The notes beneath the pieces are model-generated. The model did no database searches. It saw nothing but the letters and a program-made list of their open reading frames with translations, and was not told the origin of the DNA. From the NCBI RefSeq assembly GCF_014199985.1, contig NZ_JACHOS010000012.1:1-64000 (forward strand): a stretch of DNA of 64,000 bases. Direction: 5' to 3'. The translations under genes and the position numbers were made by a program. The stretch is from Methylorubrum rhodesianum (GTDB lineage: Bacteria > Pseudomonadota > Alphaproteobacteria > Rhizobiales > Beijerinckiaceae). This document shows, in pieces, positions 43,931 to 53,092 of the stretch; the first letter of the stretch is position 1; each line of letters begins with the position of its first letter.

Positions 43931-46900
43931 TCAGTAGGCCTCGGCCGGGCGCGGTCGCGCGCCGTCCGGGGACGGGTCGGCCGGCGCCTCGGCGTGCAGG
44001 GCGTGCAGCCGCTCCAGCGGCTTGCGGCCGAAGCGCAGGAACAGGACGGGGGTCAGGAAGGTGTCGAGCAGCGTCGCGCTGACGAGGCCGCCGAAGATCG
44101 TCACCGCCACCGGGTGCAGGATCTCCTTGCCCGGGCTCGCGGCGTCGTAGAGCAGCGGCACCAGCGCCACGCCCGCCGAGAGCGCCGTCATCAGCACCGG
44201 GGTCAGCCGCTCCAGGCTGCCGCGCACCACGAGGTCGGGCCCGAACGGCATACCCTCGTGCAGTGACAGGTTCAGGTAGTGGCTGATCTTCAGGATGCCG
44301 TTGCGGGCGGCGATGCCGGTCAGCGTGATGAAGCCGATCATCGACGCCACCGAGAGCGGCTGCCCCACCAGCCAGAGCGCGGCCACCGAGCCGATCAGGG
44401 CGAGCGGCACGTTGCCCATGATGATGAGCGCCAGGGCGGCCGAGCGGTAGCGGCTGAACAGGATGGCGAAGACCAGGGCCAGAGAGAGCGCCGAGAGCGC
44501 CGCGATGGTCCGGCTCGCCTCCTCCTGCGCCTGGAAAGTGCCTTCCAGGCTGGTGAAGAAGCCGGGCGGCATCGGCTCCTTCGCCACCGCCTCGCGGATG
44601 GCGGCCACGACGGTCGCCATGTCGGTGCCGGCCGTGGTGTTGGCCTGCACCACGATGCGGCGCCGGGCGTTCTCGCGCAGGATCTGGTTCGGCCCGTCGG
44701 TCTCGCGGATGTCGGCGACCTGGCGCGCCGGCACCCAGCCCGAGGGCGTCTCCAGGAGGAGGTCGCCCAGCCCCGTCGTCGTCCGGCGGTTCTCGGCGAG
44801 GCGCAATACCACGTCGAAGCGGCGCACGCCGTCGACGACCGTCGAGACCACCCGACCGTTGGAGAGGCGGCTGATCTGCTCGACGACGGCCGCGGGCTGG
44901 ACGCCGTAAAGGGCCGCCCGGGTGTAGTCGACGCGCACCTCAAGCTGCGGGATGCGCACCTGCCGCTCGACTTGCAGGTCCGCGAGACCCGGGATCGAGG
45001 CCATGCGGTCGCGCAGGGAGTTCGCGACCCGCCGCAGGGCGTCGAGGTCGTCGCCGAACACCTTGAGCGCGATCTCGGCCCGCACGCCCGAGAGCATGTG
45101 GTCGAGCCTGTGCGAGATCGGCTGGCCGACGTTGACCGCCACCGGAAGGGCGGCGAGGCGCCCGCGGATGTCGGCGACCAGCGCCTCCTTCGGACGCTTC
45201 GTACCTTCGTCGAGCGCCACGTCGATCTCGGAGGAGTGGACGCCCTCGGCGTGCTCGTCGAGTTCGGCCCGACCGGTCCGGCGGCCCACCGCCTTCACGC
45301 CCGGGATGTCCAGGAGCAGCTTCTCGGCGATCAGCCCGACCCGGTTGCTCTCGGCGAGCGAGATGCCCGGGTTGAAGGTCATGCTGACCGTGAACGAGCC
45401 CTCGTTGAACGGAGGCAGGAAGGCCCGGGGCAGGTTCCAGGCGGCGACGCCCGCGGCGGCGACCGCCACGGCGACGCTTCCGACGAGCCAGCCCTTGTGC
45501 CGGAAGGCGACCCGCAGCAGGGCGGCGTTGCCCCGCTTGAGCAGCTTGAGGAAGCGGCTGTCGTGCTCCTCAAGGTTCCTGAGCCCCGGGAGCAGCAGCG
45601 ACGCCAGCACCGGCGTCAGGGTGATGGAGGTGAGCAGGCTCGCCAGGATGGAGATGATGTAGGCCTGCCCCAGGGGTGCGAAGAGCCGGCCCTCGATGCC
45701 CGAGAGGGCGAAGAGCGGCACGAACACCAGGATGATGATCAGCGTCGCGTAGACGATGCCGGAGCGCACCTCGTTCGAGGCCTCCACCACCACCTGGAAC
45801 ACGCTCTTCGGGTTGCCGGCCTTTCGGTTCTCGCCGAGCCGCCGGTAGATGTTCTCGACATCGACCACCGCGTCGTCGACGAGCTCGCCGATGGCGATGG
45901 CCAGGCCCCCGAGCGTCATCGTGTTGATGGACAGCCCGAACAGGTGGAACACCACCGCGGTCGTCAGCACCGAGACCGGGATGGCGAGCAGCGAGATCGC
46001 CGTGGTGCGCACGTTCAGCAGGAAGGCGAACAGCACCACCGCCACGACCAGCACGGCCTCGACGAGGACGCGCTCGACGTTGCGGATCGAGGTCTCGATG
46101 AAGTCTGCCTGCCGGAACAGCACTTGGTCGGCCTTGATGCCGCCGGGCAGGTTCGGGTTGAGTTCCTTCAGTGCGGTCTCGATGCTGCGGGTCAGCCGCA
46201 CGGTGTCGACGTCGGGTTGTTTCTCGACCGAGACGATGACCGCTGGCTTGGCCATGTAGCCGGCGTCGCCCCGCTTCACCTTCGCGGCAAAGGACACCTC
46301 CCCGACCTGGCGCAGGTATACAGGCGTGTCGGCGACCGTCGCGACCACGAGGTTGCGCAGGTCGTCGAGGCTCATGGTCCGGCCGATGCTCCGGATCAGG
46401 TACTCGCGGGCGTTCTGATCGGTGAAGCCGCCGCCGGCGTTGGTGCCGAACTGCGCCAGCGCCGTCTCCAGCTGGGCATTGGTCACCCCGAGCGCGCGCA
46501 TCGCCGCTGGGTTGGGGCTGACCCGGAACTGGCGCACCTCGCCGCCGATGGGGATGACCTGCGCCACGCCCGGAATGGTCAGCAGGCGCGGCCGGATGGT
46601 GAAGTCGGCGACCTCGCGCACCTGCATGGGGGTCGCGGTCTCGCTGGTGACCGCCACCAGCAGGATCTGGCCCATGATCGAGGAGACAGGGCCCATCACA
46701 GGGGTGACGCCGCGGGGCAGCTGGTCCTGGACGAGGGACAGGCGCTCCGCGACCTGCTGCCGGTTCCGATAGATGTCGGTCCCCCAGTCGAACTCGACGT
46801 AGGTGATGGACAGGCCCACGCCCGAGACCGAGCGCACGCGGGTCACGCCGGGGAGACCGTTCATCCGGGTCTCGATGGGATAAGTGACGAGTTGCTCGAC

Positions 46901-47080
46901 CTCCTGGGGGGCGTACCCTTCCGCCTCCGTCATGACCGTGACGGTGGGTCTGTTGAGGTCGGGAAAGACGTCGACCGGCAGCTTGGTCGCGGTGAAGGCG
47001 CCGTACAGTACCAGCACCGCGGCGAGCGCGAGGACGAGCAGGCGGTTGCGGACCGACTGGCTGACGAGGAAGGTGAACAT
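43931..47080 (-). CDS. RND-family efflux pump, inner-membrane subunit
   Basis: 1049 residues, 12 transmembrane helices in the RND layout. TM1 (NRLLVLALAAVLVLYGAFTATKLPVDVFPDLNRPTVTV is split by the membrane border), periplasmic porter domains, and TM4 with AIAIGELVDDAVVDVENIYRRLGEN. That last motif places it near heavy-metal RND pumps (HME) but is not the Cu/Ag VDAAIVMIEN form seen in the other RND pump at 59947-63120. The metal is therefore uncertain. Its adaptor gene ends 12 bases upstream. The pump would work with an outer-membrane channel that is not encoded here. Confidence 0.85.
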   Translation of the reverse strand: MFTFLVSQSVRNRLLVLALAAVLVLYGAFTATKLPVDVFPDLNRPTVTVMTEAEGYAPQEVEQLVTYPIETRMNGLPGVTRVRSVSGVGLSITYVEFDWGTDIYRNRQQVAERLSLVQDQLPRGVTPVMGPVSSIMGQILLVAVTSETATPMQVREVADFTIRPRLLTIPGVAQVIPIGGEVRQFRVSPNPAAMRALGVTNAQLETALAQFGTNAGGGFTDQNAREYLIRSIGRTMSLDDLRNLVVATVADTPVYLRQVGEVSFAAKVKRGDAGYMAKPAVIVSVEKQPDVDTVRLTRSIETALKELNPNLPGGIKADQVLFRQADFIETSIRNVERVLVEAVLVVAVVLFAFLLNVRTTAISLLAIPVSVLTTAVVFHLFGLSINTMTLGGLAIAIGELVDDAVVDVENIYRRLGENRKAGNPKSVFQVVVEASNEVRSGIVYATLIIILVFVPLFALSGIEGRLFAPLGQAYIISILASLLTSITLTPVLASLLLPGLRNLEEHDSRFLKLLKRGNAALLRVAFRHKGWLVGSVAVAVAAAGVAAWNLPRAFLPPFNEGSFTVSMTFNPGISLAESNRVGLIAEKLLLDIPGVKAVGRRTGRAELDEHAEGVHSSEIDVALDEGTKRPKEALVADIRGRLAALPVAVNVGQPISHRLDHMLSGVRAEIALKVFGDDLDALRRVANSLRDRMASIPGLADLQVERQVRIPQLEVRVDYTRAALYGVQPAAVVEQISRLSNGRVVSTVVDGVRRFDVVLRLAENRRTTTGLGDLLLETPSGWVPARQVADIRETDGPNQILRENARRRIVVQANTTAGTDMATVVAAIREAVAKEPMPPGFFTSLEGTFQAQEEASRTIAALSALSLALVFAILFSRYRSAALALIIMGNVPLALIGSVAALWLVGQPLSVASMIGFITLTGIAARNGILKISHYLNLSLHEGMPFGPDLVVRGSLERLTPVLMTALSAGVALVPLLYDAASPGKEILHPVAVTIFGGLVSATLLDTFLTPVLFLRFGRKPLERLHALHAEAPADPSPDGARPRPAEAY

Positions 47081-47092
47081 CGGGCGGCCTCC

Positions 47093-48832
47093 TCAGCGAA
47101 CCTGGTCGAGGAGTTCGGCGCCCTGGGTCACGACCCGCTTACCGGACCCGATCCCCTCGGCCACGAGCACCCGGCCGCCGTCGAGCGGCTCGACCCGAAC
47201 GGGCCGCGCCTCGAAGCGCTCGGCGGTGGTGTGCTCGTAGACGACGTCCTGCCCGTTGCCGGTGCGCACCACGGCAGAGCGCGGCAGCGCCAGGCCGGCC
47301 TGCTCGGTGTCGGTCCCGGCCAGCACCGTGACGAACTGGCCGACCCGCAGGCCGGAGGCGTCGCCCTGGACCGCGAACTGGACCGGTATGGCCTGGTTGC
47401 GGTCGGCGAGCCCCGTGCCCTGGTAGGCGAGCTTCAGGGTCCGTCCGTCGGCGAGACGGGCCGTAGCGTTCTGCGCCGCGGTCAGAGCGTCGAAGCTGAG
47501 GGCCTCGACCCAGAGGCGGTTTGGATCGACGATCTGGAAGACCATGGCGCCGGGCGCCGCCATCTGCCCGGCCACTGCGGTCGCCTGCGCCACCACGCCG
47601 TCGACGGGCGAGACCAGGGCCTCGGGCTGCTGGCGGATCTTGTCGAGGGCCGCGCGGCGGTCGTGCAGGCCATTGAGCTCCGCGACCGCGTCGTCGAGCT
47701 GGGTCGTGGCGACGGCGCCGGTCGTGGCGAGCTTCCGGTAGCGCTCGACCCGGCGCTCGACGATGGCGATCTGCTGGTCGAGTTCGCCCTGGCGCTGGCG
47801 CATGTCGGAGACGTCGACGGCCTGGACCGGCGGCGTCACCGTGGCGAGCACGTCGCCCTTGCGAACCTTCGTGCCGAGGCGAGGGAAGACGCCGGACGGC
47901 GGTGGCGAGATCCGTCCGCCGACCGAGGACTGGACGACGCCGCTGGCGTTCGGGTCCGGGATGATGCGGCCCGGCAACTCGACCGAGCGGTGGAAGCTGC
48001 CCTGCTCGGTCATGATGGTGCGCAGGACCAGCAGCCGTTGCGTCGGCTTCGGCACGAAGACGGAGCCGTCGGGCAGGCGCTGCGCGAGGTCCGACGAGGC
48101 CGGCGTCGTCTGGCGCGGCTCGATCAGGGCGGCGCCCTCAACGGTTGAGCCGTGGTCCTCGTCGCCGTGCGCGAAGGCGGCGGTGCCGAGGACGAGGGTG
48201 ATGCCGATGGCGACCAGCGCCACCGCCGGCGCGCCACGGCGCCCGCGTGCGAGCGCCGTCACGAGCACGCCGAGCAGGAAGGCGACGGCGACCGCGGCCA
48301 CCAGGGCCGGGTCCTTGGCCATCAGCCGTTCCCTGATGCCGTGGGCGACCTCGGAGACGCGCGCCAGGGCAGCCTGAGCCGGGGCCGGCTTGGCAGGCGC
48401 CGCGGCCGCGGCGACCTTCGGGTCGGGCACTGTGACCGCCACGGTCAGCACATCGACCGCGTCCCCGGCCGTGACGGTCGCGAGGAGCTCGTGCCGGCCG
48501 GGCTTCGACAGCCACGGGACCGGCAGCGCGTAGCCGCCGTCGGTCGTGGCGGTCGCGACCCTGGGACCGTCCGGCGTCTCGACCTCGATGGTCGCGCCGG
48601 GCACCGGCTCGTTCGTCCGGAAGCGGTCGAGGAACAGCGTCAGGGTGCCGTCGCGCGGGACGGCGACGAGTTCGAAGGCGTCCGAAAGCGCCTCGCCGCG
48701 CGGCGCGATGGTCTTCGAGAGGGGCGGCGGCACGGCGCCGTGGTCGTGGCCCTCGTGGGCAAGCGCAGGCCCCGTTAGGACGGCAGCAAGCAGCGCCACC
48801 ACGCCATAGGCGGCGGCAAAACGGGTCGACAT
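47093..48832 (-). CDS. RND membrane-fusion (HlyD-type) adaptor with extended N-terminus
   Basis: 579 residues, longer than the usual 350-450. Residues 1-230 are an extra module: signal peptide, HEGHDHG, an Ig-like beta domain (FELVAVPRDGTLTLFLDRFRTNEPVPGATIEVETPDG), then a transmembrane segment (PALVAAVAVAFLLGVLVTALARG) and another hydrophobic stretch followed by AHGDEDHG. The standard adaptor follows: RSVELPGRIIPDPNASGVV, a coiled-coil hairpin (MRQRQGELDQQIAIVERRVERYRKL), the lipoyl half and beta barrel. The extra domain may sense or chelate metal in the periplasm. Confidence 0.85.
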   Translation of the reverse strand: MSTRFAAAYGVVALLAAVLTGPALAHEGHDHGAVPPPLSKTIAPRGEALSDAFELVAVPRDGTLTLFLDRFRTNEPVPGATIEVETPDGPRVATATTDGGYALPVPWLSKPGRHELLATVTAGDAVDVLTVAVTVPDPKVAAAAAPAKPAPAQAALARVSEVAHGIRERLMAKDPALVAAVAVAFLLGVLVTALARGRRGAPAVALVAIGITLVLGTAAFAHGDEDHGSTVEGAALIEPRQTTPASSDLAQRLPDGSVFVPKPTQRLLVLRTIMTEQGSFHRSVELPGRIIPDPNASGVVQSSVGGRISPPPSGVFPRLGTKVRKGDVLATVTPPVQAVDVSDMRQRQGELDQQIAIVERRVERYRKLATTGAVATTQLDDAVAELNGLHDRRAALDKIRQQPEALVSPVDGVVAQATAVAGQMAAPGAMVFQIVDPNRLWVEALSFDALTAAQNATARLADGRTLKLAYQGTGLADRNQAIPVQFAVQGDASGLRVGQFVTVLAGTDTEQAGLALPRSAVVRTGNGQDVVYEHTTAERFEARPVRVEPLDGGRVLVAEGIGSGKRVVTQGAELLDQVR

Positions 48833-48917
48833 GAATAGGAATCCTCGCGTCGGGAAGTCCGGACGGCGCCGATAGCGGGCGCATTCCGGGCGTCGCGCGC
48901 CTCAGGCGCGCCCTACT

Positions 48918-49367
48918 TCACGCGAGGGTTCGTGGGGGCTCGGGCAGGGCCTCGGGGTCGACGCCTGAACGGGCATCGACGTCGTGCGGGATCAGCACGA
49001 CGTTCCCAGACAGGGGCCTGGAAAGCGACGCGGCGCCGGCGACGACGCCGGACGGGCAGCATACCATCGTCCCGCAGCATGAGCCCCTGCAGCCGACAGG
49101 GCAGCATCTCCCACCGGCATCGTCAGCCTGCAGCGAAGACAGCGGCTCGGCTGCCGGGGATTGTCCGTCGAGCGCAAGCCGGGTTTCGGCAGGGCCACCG
49201 ACGATGCGGGACGGGAGGGTAATCGGCCTCGTCGCGACGGGAGGCGCTGCGTTCGCCTGAGTCGTTGATTGATGACGACCGTGGTGGGCATGGCCGTCGT
49301 GGGCTTGGACGGCAGACGGCGCGACGTAGGCGATGATCGCGAGGATCACCACCGCCGTCAGGCGCAT
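48918..49367 (-). CDS. Small exported Cys-cluster protein
   Basis: 149 residues from ATG 49367; earlier in-frame starts lack a signal. Signal peptide (RLTAVVILAIIAYVAPSAVQA) followed by HDGHAHHGRH. A striking Cys knot, CCPVGCRGSCCGTMVCC, has eight Cys in 17 residues around residue 95-110. The tail is plain. The composition suggests periplasmic soft-metal (Cu/Zn/Hg) binding. It heads the leftward RND series, 85 bases upstream of the adaptor. No family recognised. Confidence 0.6.
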   Translation of the reverse strand: MRLTAVVILAIIAYVAPSAVQAHDGHAHHGRHQSTTQANAAPPVATRPITLPSRIVGGPAETRLALDGQSPAAEPLSSLQADDAGGRCCPVGCRGSCCGTMVCCPSGVVAGAASLSRPLSGNVVLIPHDVDARSGVDPEALPEPPRTLA

Positions 49368-49480
49368 GATTTGCCGGTCGAGGCTTATGAGGTCTGGCTT
49401 ACACCGATTTCGGTGGCGGGACCATGTCCGCATGTGAAACGAAAATGGGGGGATGAAGGTTTGGTTGCCGCTGCGGCATT

Positions 49481-49804
49481 TCAAGCTGCCGCGAGCAGCG
49501 GCTCAGCCGGATCCGCGGCCACGGACACGAGATCGGCCCGCAAATTGATCCCGACTTGAGCGCACGGCTCGATGGCTTGGATGGTGCAGGTGATGGGCTT
49601 GGTGCAGCCGCCGCATCCGATCTTGTAACGGAACAGGACGCGCTTTCTTTGATGACGTGCCGCGGGTAGTGGGGCTTCCCGATTTGGGAGGGTCGGGGCG
49701 TGATGGTTGTTCTTGTGCGAACAAACCAAAATCGCGCATAAGAACCTCGATGGGTGTCGGCGGTTGGCATAGGCGTTGTGCCGTGTTGCAGGAGTGGTGC
49801 GCAT
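49481..49804 (-). CDS. HMA-like metal-binding domain, possibly degraded
   Basis: The C-terminal half, about residues 58-107, resembles a heavy-metal-associated domain: VLFRYKIGCGGCTKPITCTIQAIEPCAQVGINLRADLVSVAA, with GCGGC in place of the GMxCxxC loop. The first half is not HMA-like, and no start codon lies at the expected N-terminus near 49660. A frameshift or lost start is likely. If translated from 49804 it would be a 107-residue cytoplasmic protein. An intact parent would be a copper/zinc chaperone. Confidence 0.4.
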   Translation of the reverse strand: MRTTPATRHNAYANRRHPSRFLCAILVCSHKNNHHAPTLPNREAPLPAARHQRKRVLFRYKIGCGGCTKPITCTIQAIEPCAQVGINLRADLVSVAADPAEPLLAAA

Positions 49805-50124
49805 TCGGTGCCCGCGCGCTCTTGCTTGCCCTGGCCATGTTCATCGTTTCGACCGTTGCGGGCTCCGGCGACGATCTTGCTGATCATGGCGGCCGCTACC
49901 AAAACGCAATCGGTGTGGGGACGCTAGTCACGCCCATGCCCACCGAGGCCGGCAATCCGGGTTTGGCCTGCCGCCTCCTTTGTGGCTGCCATCAGGTGGC
50001 CCCTCTCCAAGTCTCCTCCCACGTCACGCCGTCGACGGAGTTCGCCGGCCTGGGCTTTTCCTGGGTGGCCGAGGTTCCGACCTCCGTCACTCCCGACCGA
50101 CTGGCGAGACCGCCCCGCGCGTAA
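49750..50124 (+). CDS. Small exported protein preceding czcB
   Basis: 124 residues from ATG 49750. One hydrophobic segment (ALLLALAMFIVSTVAGSG) acts as signal or anchor. The mature part has CRLLCGCHQVAPLQ and ends with LARPPRA, reminiscent of the short CzcI-type proteins that precede czc genes. It lies 131 bases before czcB. A regulatory or metal-binding role is inferred. Its first bases overlap the antisense HMA-like frame. Confidence 0.5.
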   Translation: MGVGGWHRRCAVLQEWCAFGARALLLALAMFIVSTVAGSGDDLADHGGRYQNAIGVGTLVTPMPTEAGNPGLACRLLCGCHQVAPLQVSSHVTPSTEFAGLGFSWVAEVPTSVTPDRLARPPRA

Positions 50125-50255
50125 GGTGACGCCGCGCTCCCAAGAGCGCGTTCGCCCGGCCCACATCTCGGCGCCGGTTCGTCCATCACCTGATCCAACG
50201 GGAACGACCGTGACCGCCCAAGCAGGCCGTCCGGCGTCCTTGTCGAGCGGCCCCC

Positions 50256-51620
50256 ATGCGCCTCCTCCTGTTCGCGGTCCTCCTGGCCACCGGCATCGCC
50301 ATAGGCGCAGCCGTCCCCGCCGTCGCCCGCTTCGTCAGGGACAATCTGGCCGCCGCCGGGCTGCCGAAAGACCTGTTCACCATCACCGTGCCACCCATCA
50401 CCGCCAACCACGAACCCTCGAAGGCTGGGACGCCGCCCGACGGAGATGACGACGTCAAGAAGCCGGGAACCCCCAAGGCCACGAACGGCCACGAGATCGG
50501 GAAGCACGGGTACGAGCCGGGCGAGGAGCACCCCGAGAAGGGCGCAATCCGGATGGGACCCGAGGAGGTGGCGGCGCTCAACATCTCGGTCGTGAAAGTC
50601 GAGGGCGGCACGCTCGCCCGGCACCTCCTGGTACCCGGCGCCATCACCCCCGACACCGACCGGATCGCGCGCGTCCCGGCCCGGGTCGTGGGTACCGTCA
50701 CGGAGATGCGCAAGCGCCTCGGCGACCGGGTTGCCAAGGACGAGATCGTCGCCGTCCTCGAAAGCCGTGACGTCGCCGACGCCAAGAGCGAGTACCTCAT
50801 CGCCTCGGTACGCGCCGAGCTGGAGAAGACCAACTTCGACCGGCAGCAGGCGCTCTGGGACAAGCGCATCTCGTCGGAGCAGGTCTACCTGCGGACCAGG
50901 GCAACCTACACGGAAGCCACCTTGCGCGTCGACCTCGCCAGCCAGAAGCTGTCCGCCCTCGGGCTGAGCGCGACCGATGTCGCAGCCGCACAGAAACGAG
51001 AAGGTGCCACCCTGAACCAATCCACCCTGCGCCGGTACGAGCTCCGCTCGTCGCTCGCCGGCCGGGTCGTCGAGCGCAAGGTCGAGGTCGGGACGACGGT
51101 CGGCGGCAAGGGCGACCCCGCCGACATCTACACCGTCGCCGACCTCTCGACCGTATGGATCGAGCTGTCGGTGCCGACACACGAGCTCGCCATGGTTCGG
51201 GAGGGCGCACCCGTAGCTGTCACCCATGCCCATGAGGCCGGCGGCCGCCATGCCGACGGCAAGGTCGTCTTCGTCAGCCCGTTCTTGAACCCGGACACCC
51301 GCTCGGCGCGGGTCATCGTCGCCCTGCCGAACCCTGACCTTGCATGGCGCCCCGGCGCCTTCGTCACTGCCGGGGTGGAGATCGCGAACGACGCGGTCGA
51401 GGTGCACGTCCCGAAGGCCGCCCTGCAGACGGTCGGGGGCGAGCGCGTCGTTTTCGTGCGCACTGAGGAGGGCTTCGAGAAGCGGGAGGTCGAGCTCGGA
51501 CGCTCGGACGACGATTCCTACGAGGTCGTCTCCGGACTGAAGTCGGGCGCCACCATCGCGGTTGCCAACTCCTTCATCCTCAAGGCCGAGCTCCGCAAAT
51601 CCGAAGCGGGCGACGACTGA
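50256..51620 (+). CDS. czcB: CzcB-type membrane-fusion adaptor
   Basis: 454 residues. N-terminal membrane anchor (LLLFAVLLATGIAIGAAVPAVARFV), an acidic/His linker (EIGKHGYEPGEEHPEKGAIRMGPEEV), then the adaptor core: LLVPGAITPDTDRIARVPARVVGTV, coiled coil RAELEKTNFDRQQALWDKRISSEQVY, RRYELRSSLAGRVVERKVEVGTTVGG and the beta-barrel VADLSTVWIELSVP. Fits the Zn/Co/Cd adaptor CzcB. Complete, but the pump gene directly downstream is destroyed, so it may be orphaned or may serve another pump. Confidence 0.87.
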   Translation: MRLLLFAVLLATGIAIGAAVPAVARFVRDNLAAAGLPKDLFTITVPPITANHEPSKAGTPPDGDDDVKKPGTPKATNGHEIGKHGYEPGEEHPEKGAIRMGPEEVAALNISVVKVEGGTLARHLLVPGAITPDTDRIARVPARVVGTVTEMRKRLGDRVAKDEIVAVLESRDVADAKSEYLIASVRAELEKTNFDRQQALWDKRISSEQVYLRTRATYTEATLRVDLASQKLSALGLSATDVAAAQKREGATLNQSTLRRYELRSSLAGRVVERKVEVGTTVGGKGDPADIYTVADLSTVWIELSVPTHELAMVREGAPVAVTHAHEAGGRHADGKVVFVSPFLNPDTRSARVIVALPNPDLAWRPGAFVTAGVEIANDAVEVHVPKAALQTVGGERVVFVRTEEGFEKREVELGRSDDDSYEVVSGLKSGATIAVANSFILKAELRKSEAGDD

Positions 51621-51632
51621 GGGCGACCGGAC

Positions 51633-52551
51633 CTGATCTCCCGTATCCTCGCCTTCCCCGTTCGACAGGGCTGGCTCGACTTCGTGCCCGATATCAACAG
51701 CAACCAGGTGCTGTTCAACACCGTCGCGCCCACGCTCTCGCCCTTCGATATCGAGAAGCAGGTGACCTGACCGGTCGAGACCACGCTCGCCGGCATCAAG
51801 GGTTCGGAATACATCCGTTTGCGTTCGCGTAACGACTTCTCCCAGGTCACGGCGGTCTTCGCCGACGAGGTCAAGGTCTACTTCGCCCGCCGCCAGTTGG
51901 TGGAGCGCCTAGGCGAGGCGCGCGAGGGGCGGCCGTCCGAATTCCAGCCTCATATGGGGCCGATCATGACCGGCCTCGACGAGATATTCATGTGGACCGT
52001 GCGCTACACGGCGCCCGACGCGTGGAAGGCGTCGTGTTTAGGCGAACCGGGCTGGCAATCGGACGACAGATACCTGACACCTGAGGGACTGGGGCTGAGG
52101 ACGGAGCTGGAGAAGGCCGCCTACCTGCGGACCTTCCAGGAATGGATCGTCCGGCCGCAGATCAAGACCGTGCCGGGCGTGGCCAGGGTCGAGGGCAAGA
52201 TGTTCGAGCCGATGGCGCCGACCGTCATCATCGCGCTCGTTGCCGCCTTCGTCCTGTCGCTGACCTTCGTGCCGGCGCTGATCGCCATCCTGAAGGACGC
52301 CATGACCGCGCTTGTTGCCCTCGCTCGGGTTCGTCCCGGTGACGCTGGCGGCGGGGACCGGCACGGAGGTCCAGAAGCCGCTCGCGACCGTGTTCATCCG
52401 CGGCTTGATCAGCGCCACCATGCTGACCCTGGTCGTACTTCCGGCCCTCTATGCGCGCTTCGGCGGCGCCCGCGCCACGGCGCCGGTCAGCCATGACGAG
52501 GACGACGGTGGCGCCGCTCTGTTCCGGCAGGTCGCCGAACAGTATCCGTGA
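51633..52551 (+). pseudogene. czcA: Remnant of CzcA-type RND pump
   Basis: Pieces of a pump of about 1050 residues are squeezed into 0.9 kb. The start codon position reads CTG (LISRILAFPVRQGWL) and most of TM1 is missing. QVLFNTVAPTLSPFDIEKQVT is followed by an in-frame TGA (51768-51770). Sense resumes with PVETTLAGIKGSEY to RPQIKTVPGVARV. A jump of hundreds of residues leads to APTVIIALVAAFVLSLTFVPALIAI. Another deletion and frameshift near 52310 gives FVPVTLAAGTGTEVQKPLATVFIRGLIS and the CzcA end. Clearly non-functional. Confidence 0.85.
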
Positions 52552-52641
52552 GCACCACGCGAACCAGCGGCAGTCCTATCAGGATCGCGGACCTCGCATT
52601 GCAAGCTTGACAGACTTCAAGAGCAACGAGACCACTCAGAA

Positions 52642-52965
52642 ATGACGACCTTCCTCGCCTATGCGGGCGCGGCCCTCGCCGAAATCGTTGGATGCTTCGC
52701 GTTCTGGGCCTGGCTGCGCCTGGACAGATCACCCCTCTGGTTGCTCCCCGGCATGGCATCGCTTGCGCTCTTCGCCTACCTGCTTACCTTAGTCGAGAGC
52801 GAGGCGGCAGGCAGGGCTTATGCGGCCTACGGAGGCATCTACATCGTGGCGGCCATCCTCTGGCTATGGGGTGCGGAAGGCTACCGTCCGGACCGATGGG
52901 ACGTTACGGGCGGTGCGATCTGCCTCGTCGGCATGACGGTGATCCTGTTCGGCCCACGCCCCTGA
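52642..52965 (+). CDS. ynfA: YnfA/UPF0060 membrane protein
   Basis: 107 residues with four helices (LAYAGAALAEIVGCFAFWAWLRLDRSPLWLLPG, ASLALFAYLLTL, AAYGGIYIVAAILWLWGAEG, DVTGGAICLVGMTVILFGP). These are the hallmarks of UPF0060, a family related to small multidrug/metal transporters. It stands alone after the czcA remnant, with a hairpin-free 90-base gap. Substrate unknown; metal-resistance context is suggestive. Confidence 0.9.
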   Translation: MTTFLAYAGAALAEIVGCFAFWAWLRLDRSPLWLLPGMASLALFAYLLTLVESEAAGRAYAAYGGIYIVAAILWLWGAEGYRPDRWDVTGGAICLVGMTVILFGPRP

Positions 52966-53092
52966 GGCCCTCGCGGCGATGCGCGCGGCTTACCCAGGAT
53001 AGTGCCGAATCTTGTTCTTCAACAAGGGTCGGCTCACGCTCGTGGCAGCCTGCAGTCGCATGCTCAACAGCACGCCTGCGGAGGACCATGCC

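Noticed and set aside
44279..48148. 1289-codon plus-strand open frame opposite the RND pump and adaptor
   Set aside because: Its protein is His/Asp/Arg-rich low-information sequence with no domain; it is the antisense shadow of two well-recognised genes in GC-rich DNA.
49399..49902. 167-residue minus-strand frame near the HMA-like gene
   Set aside because: Runs out of frame through the HMA-like stretch and shows no domain; likely a shadow.
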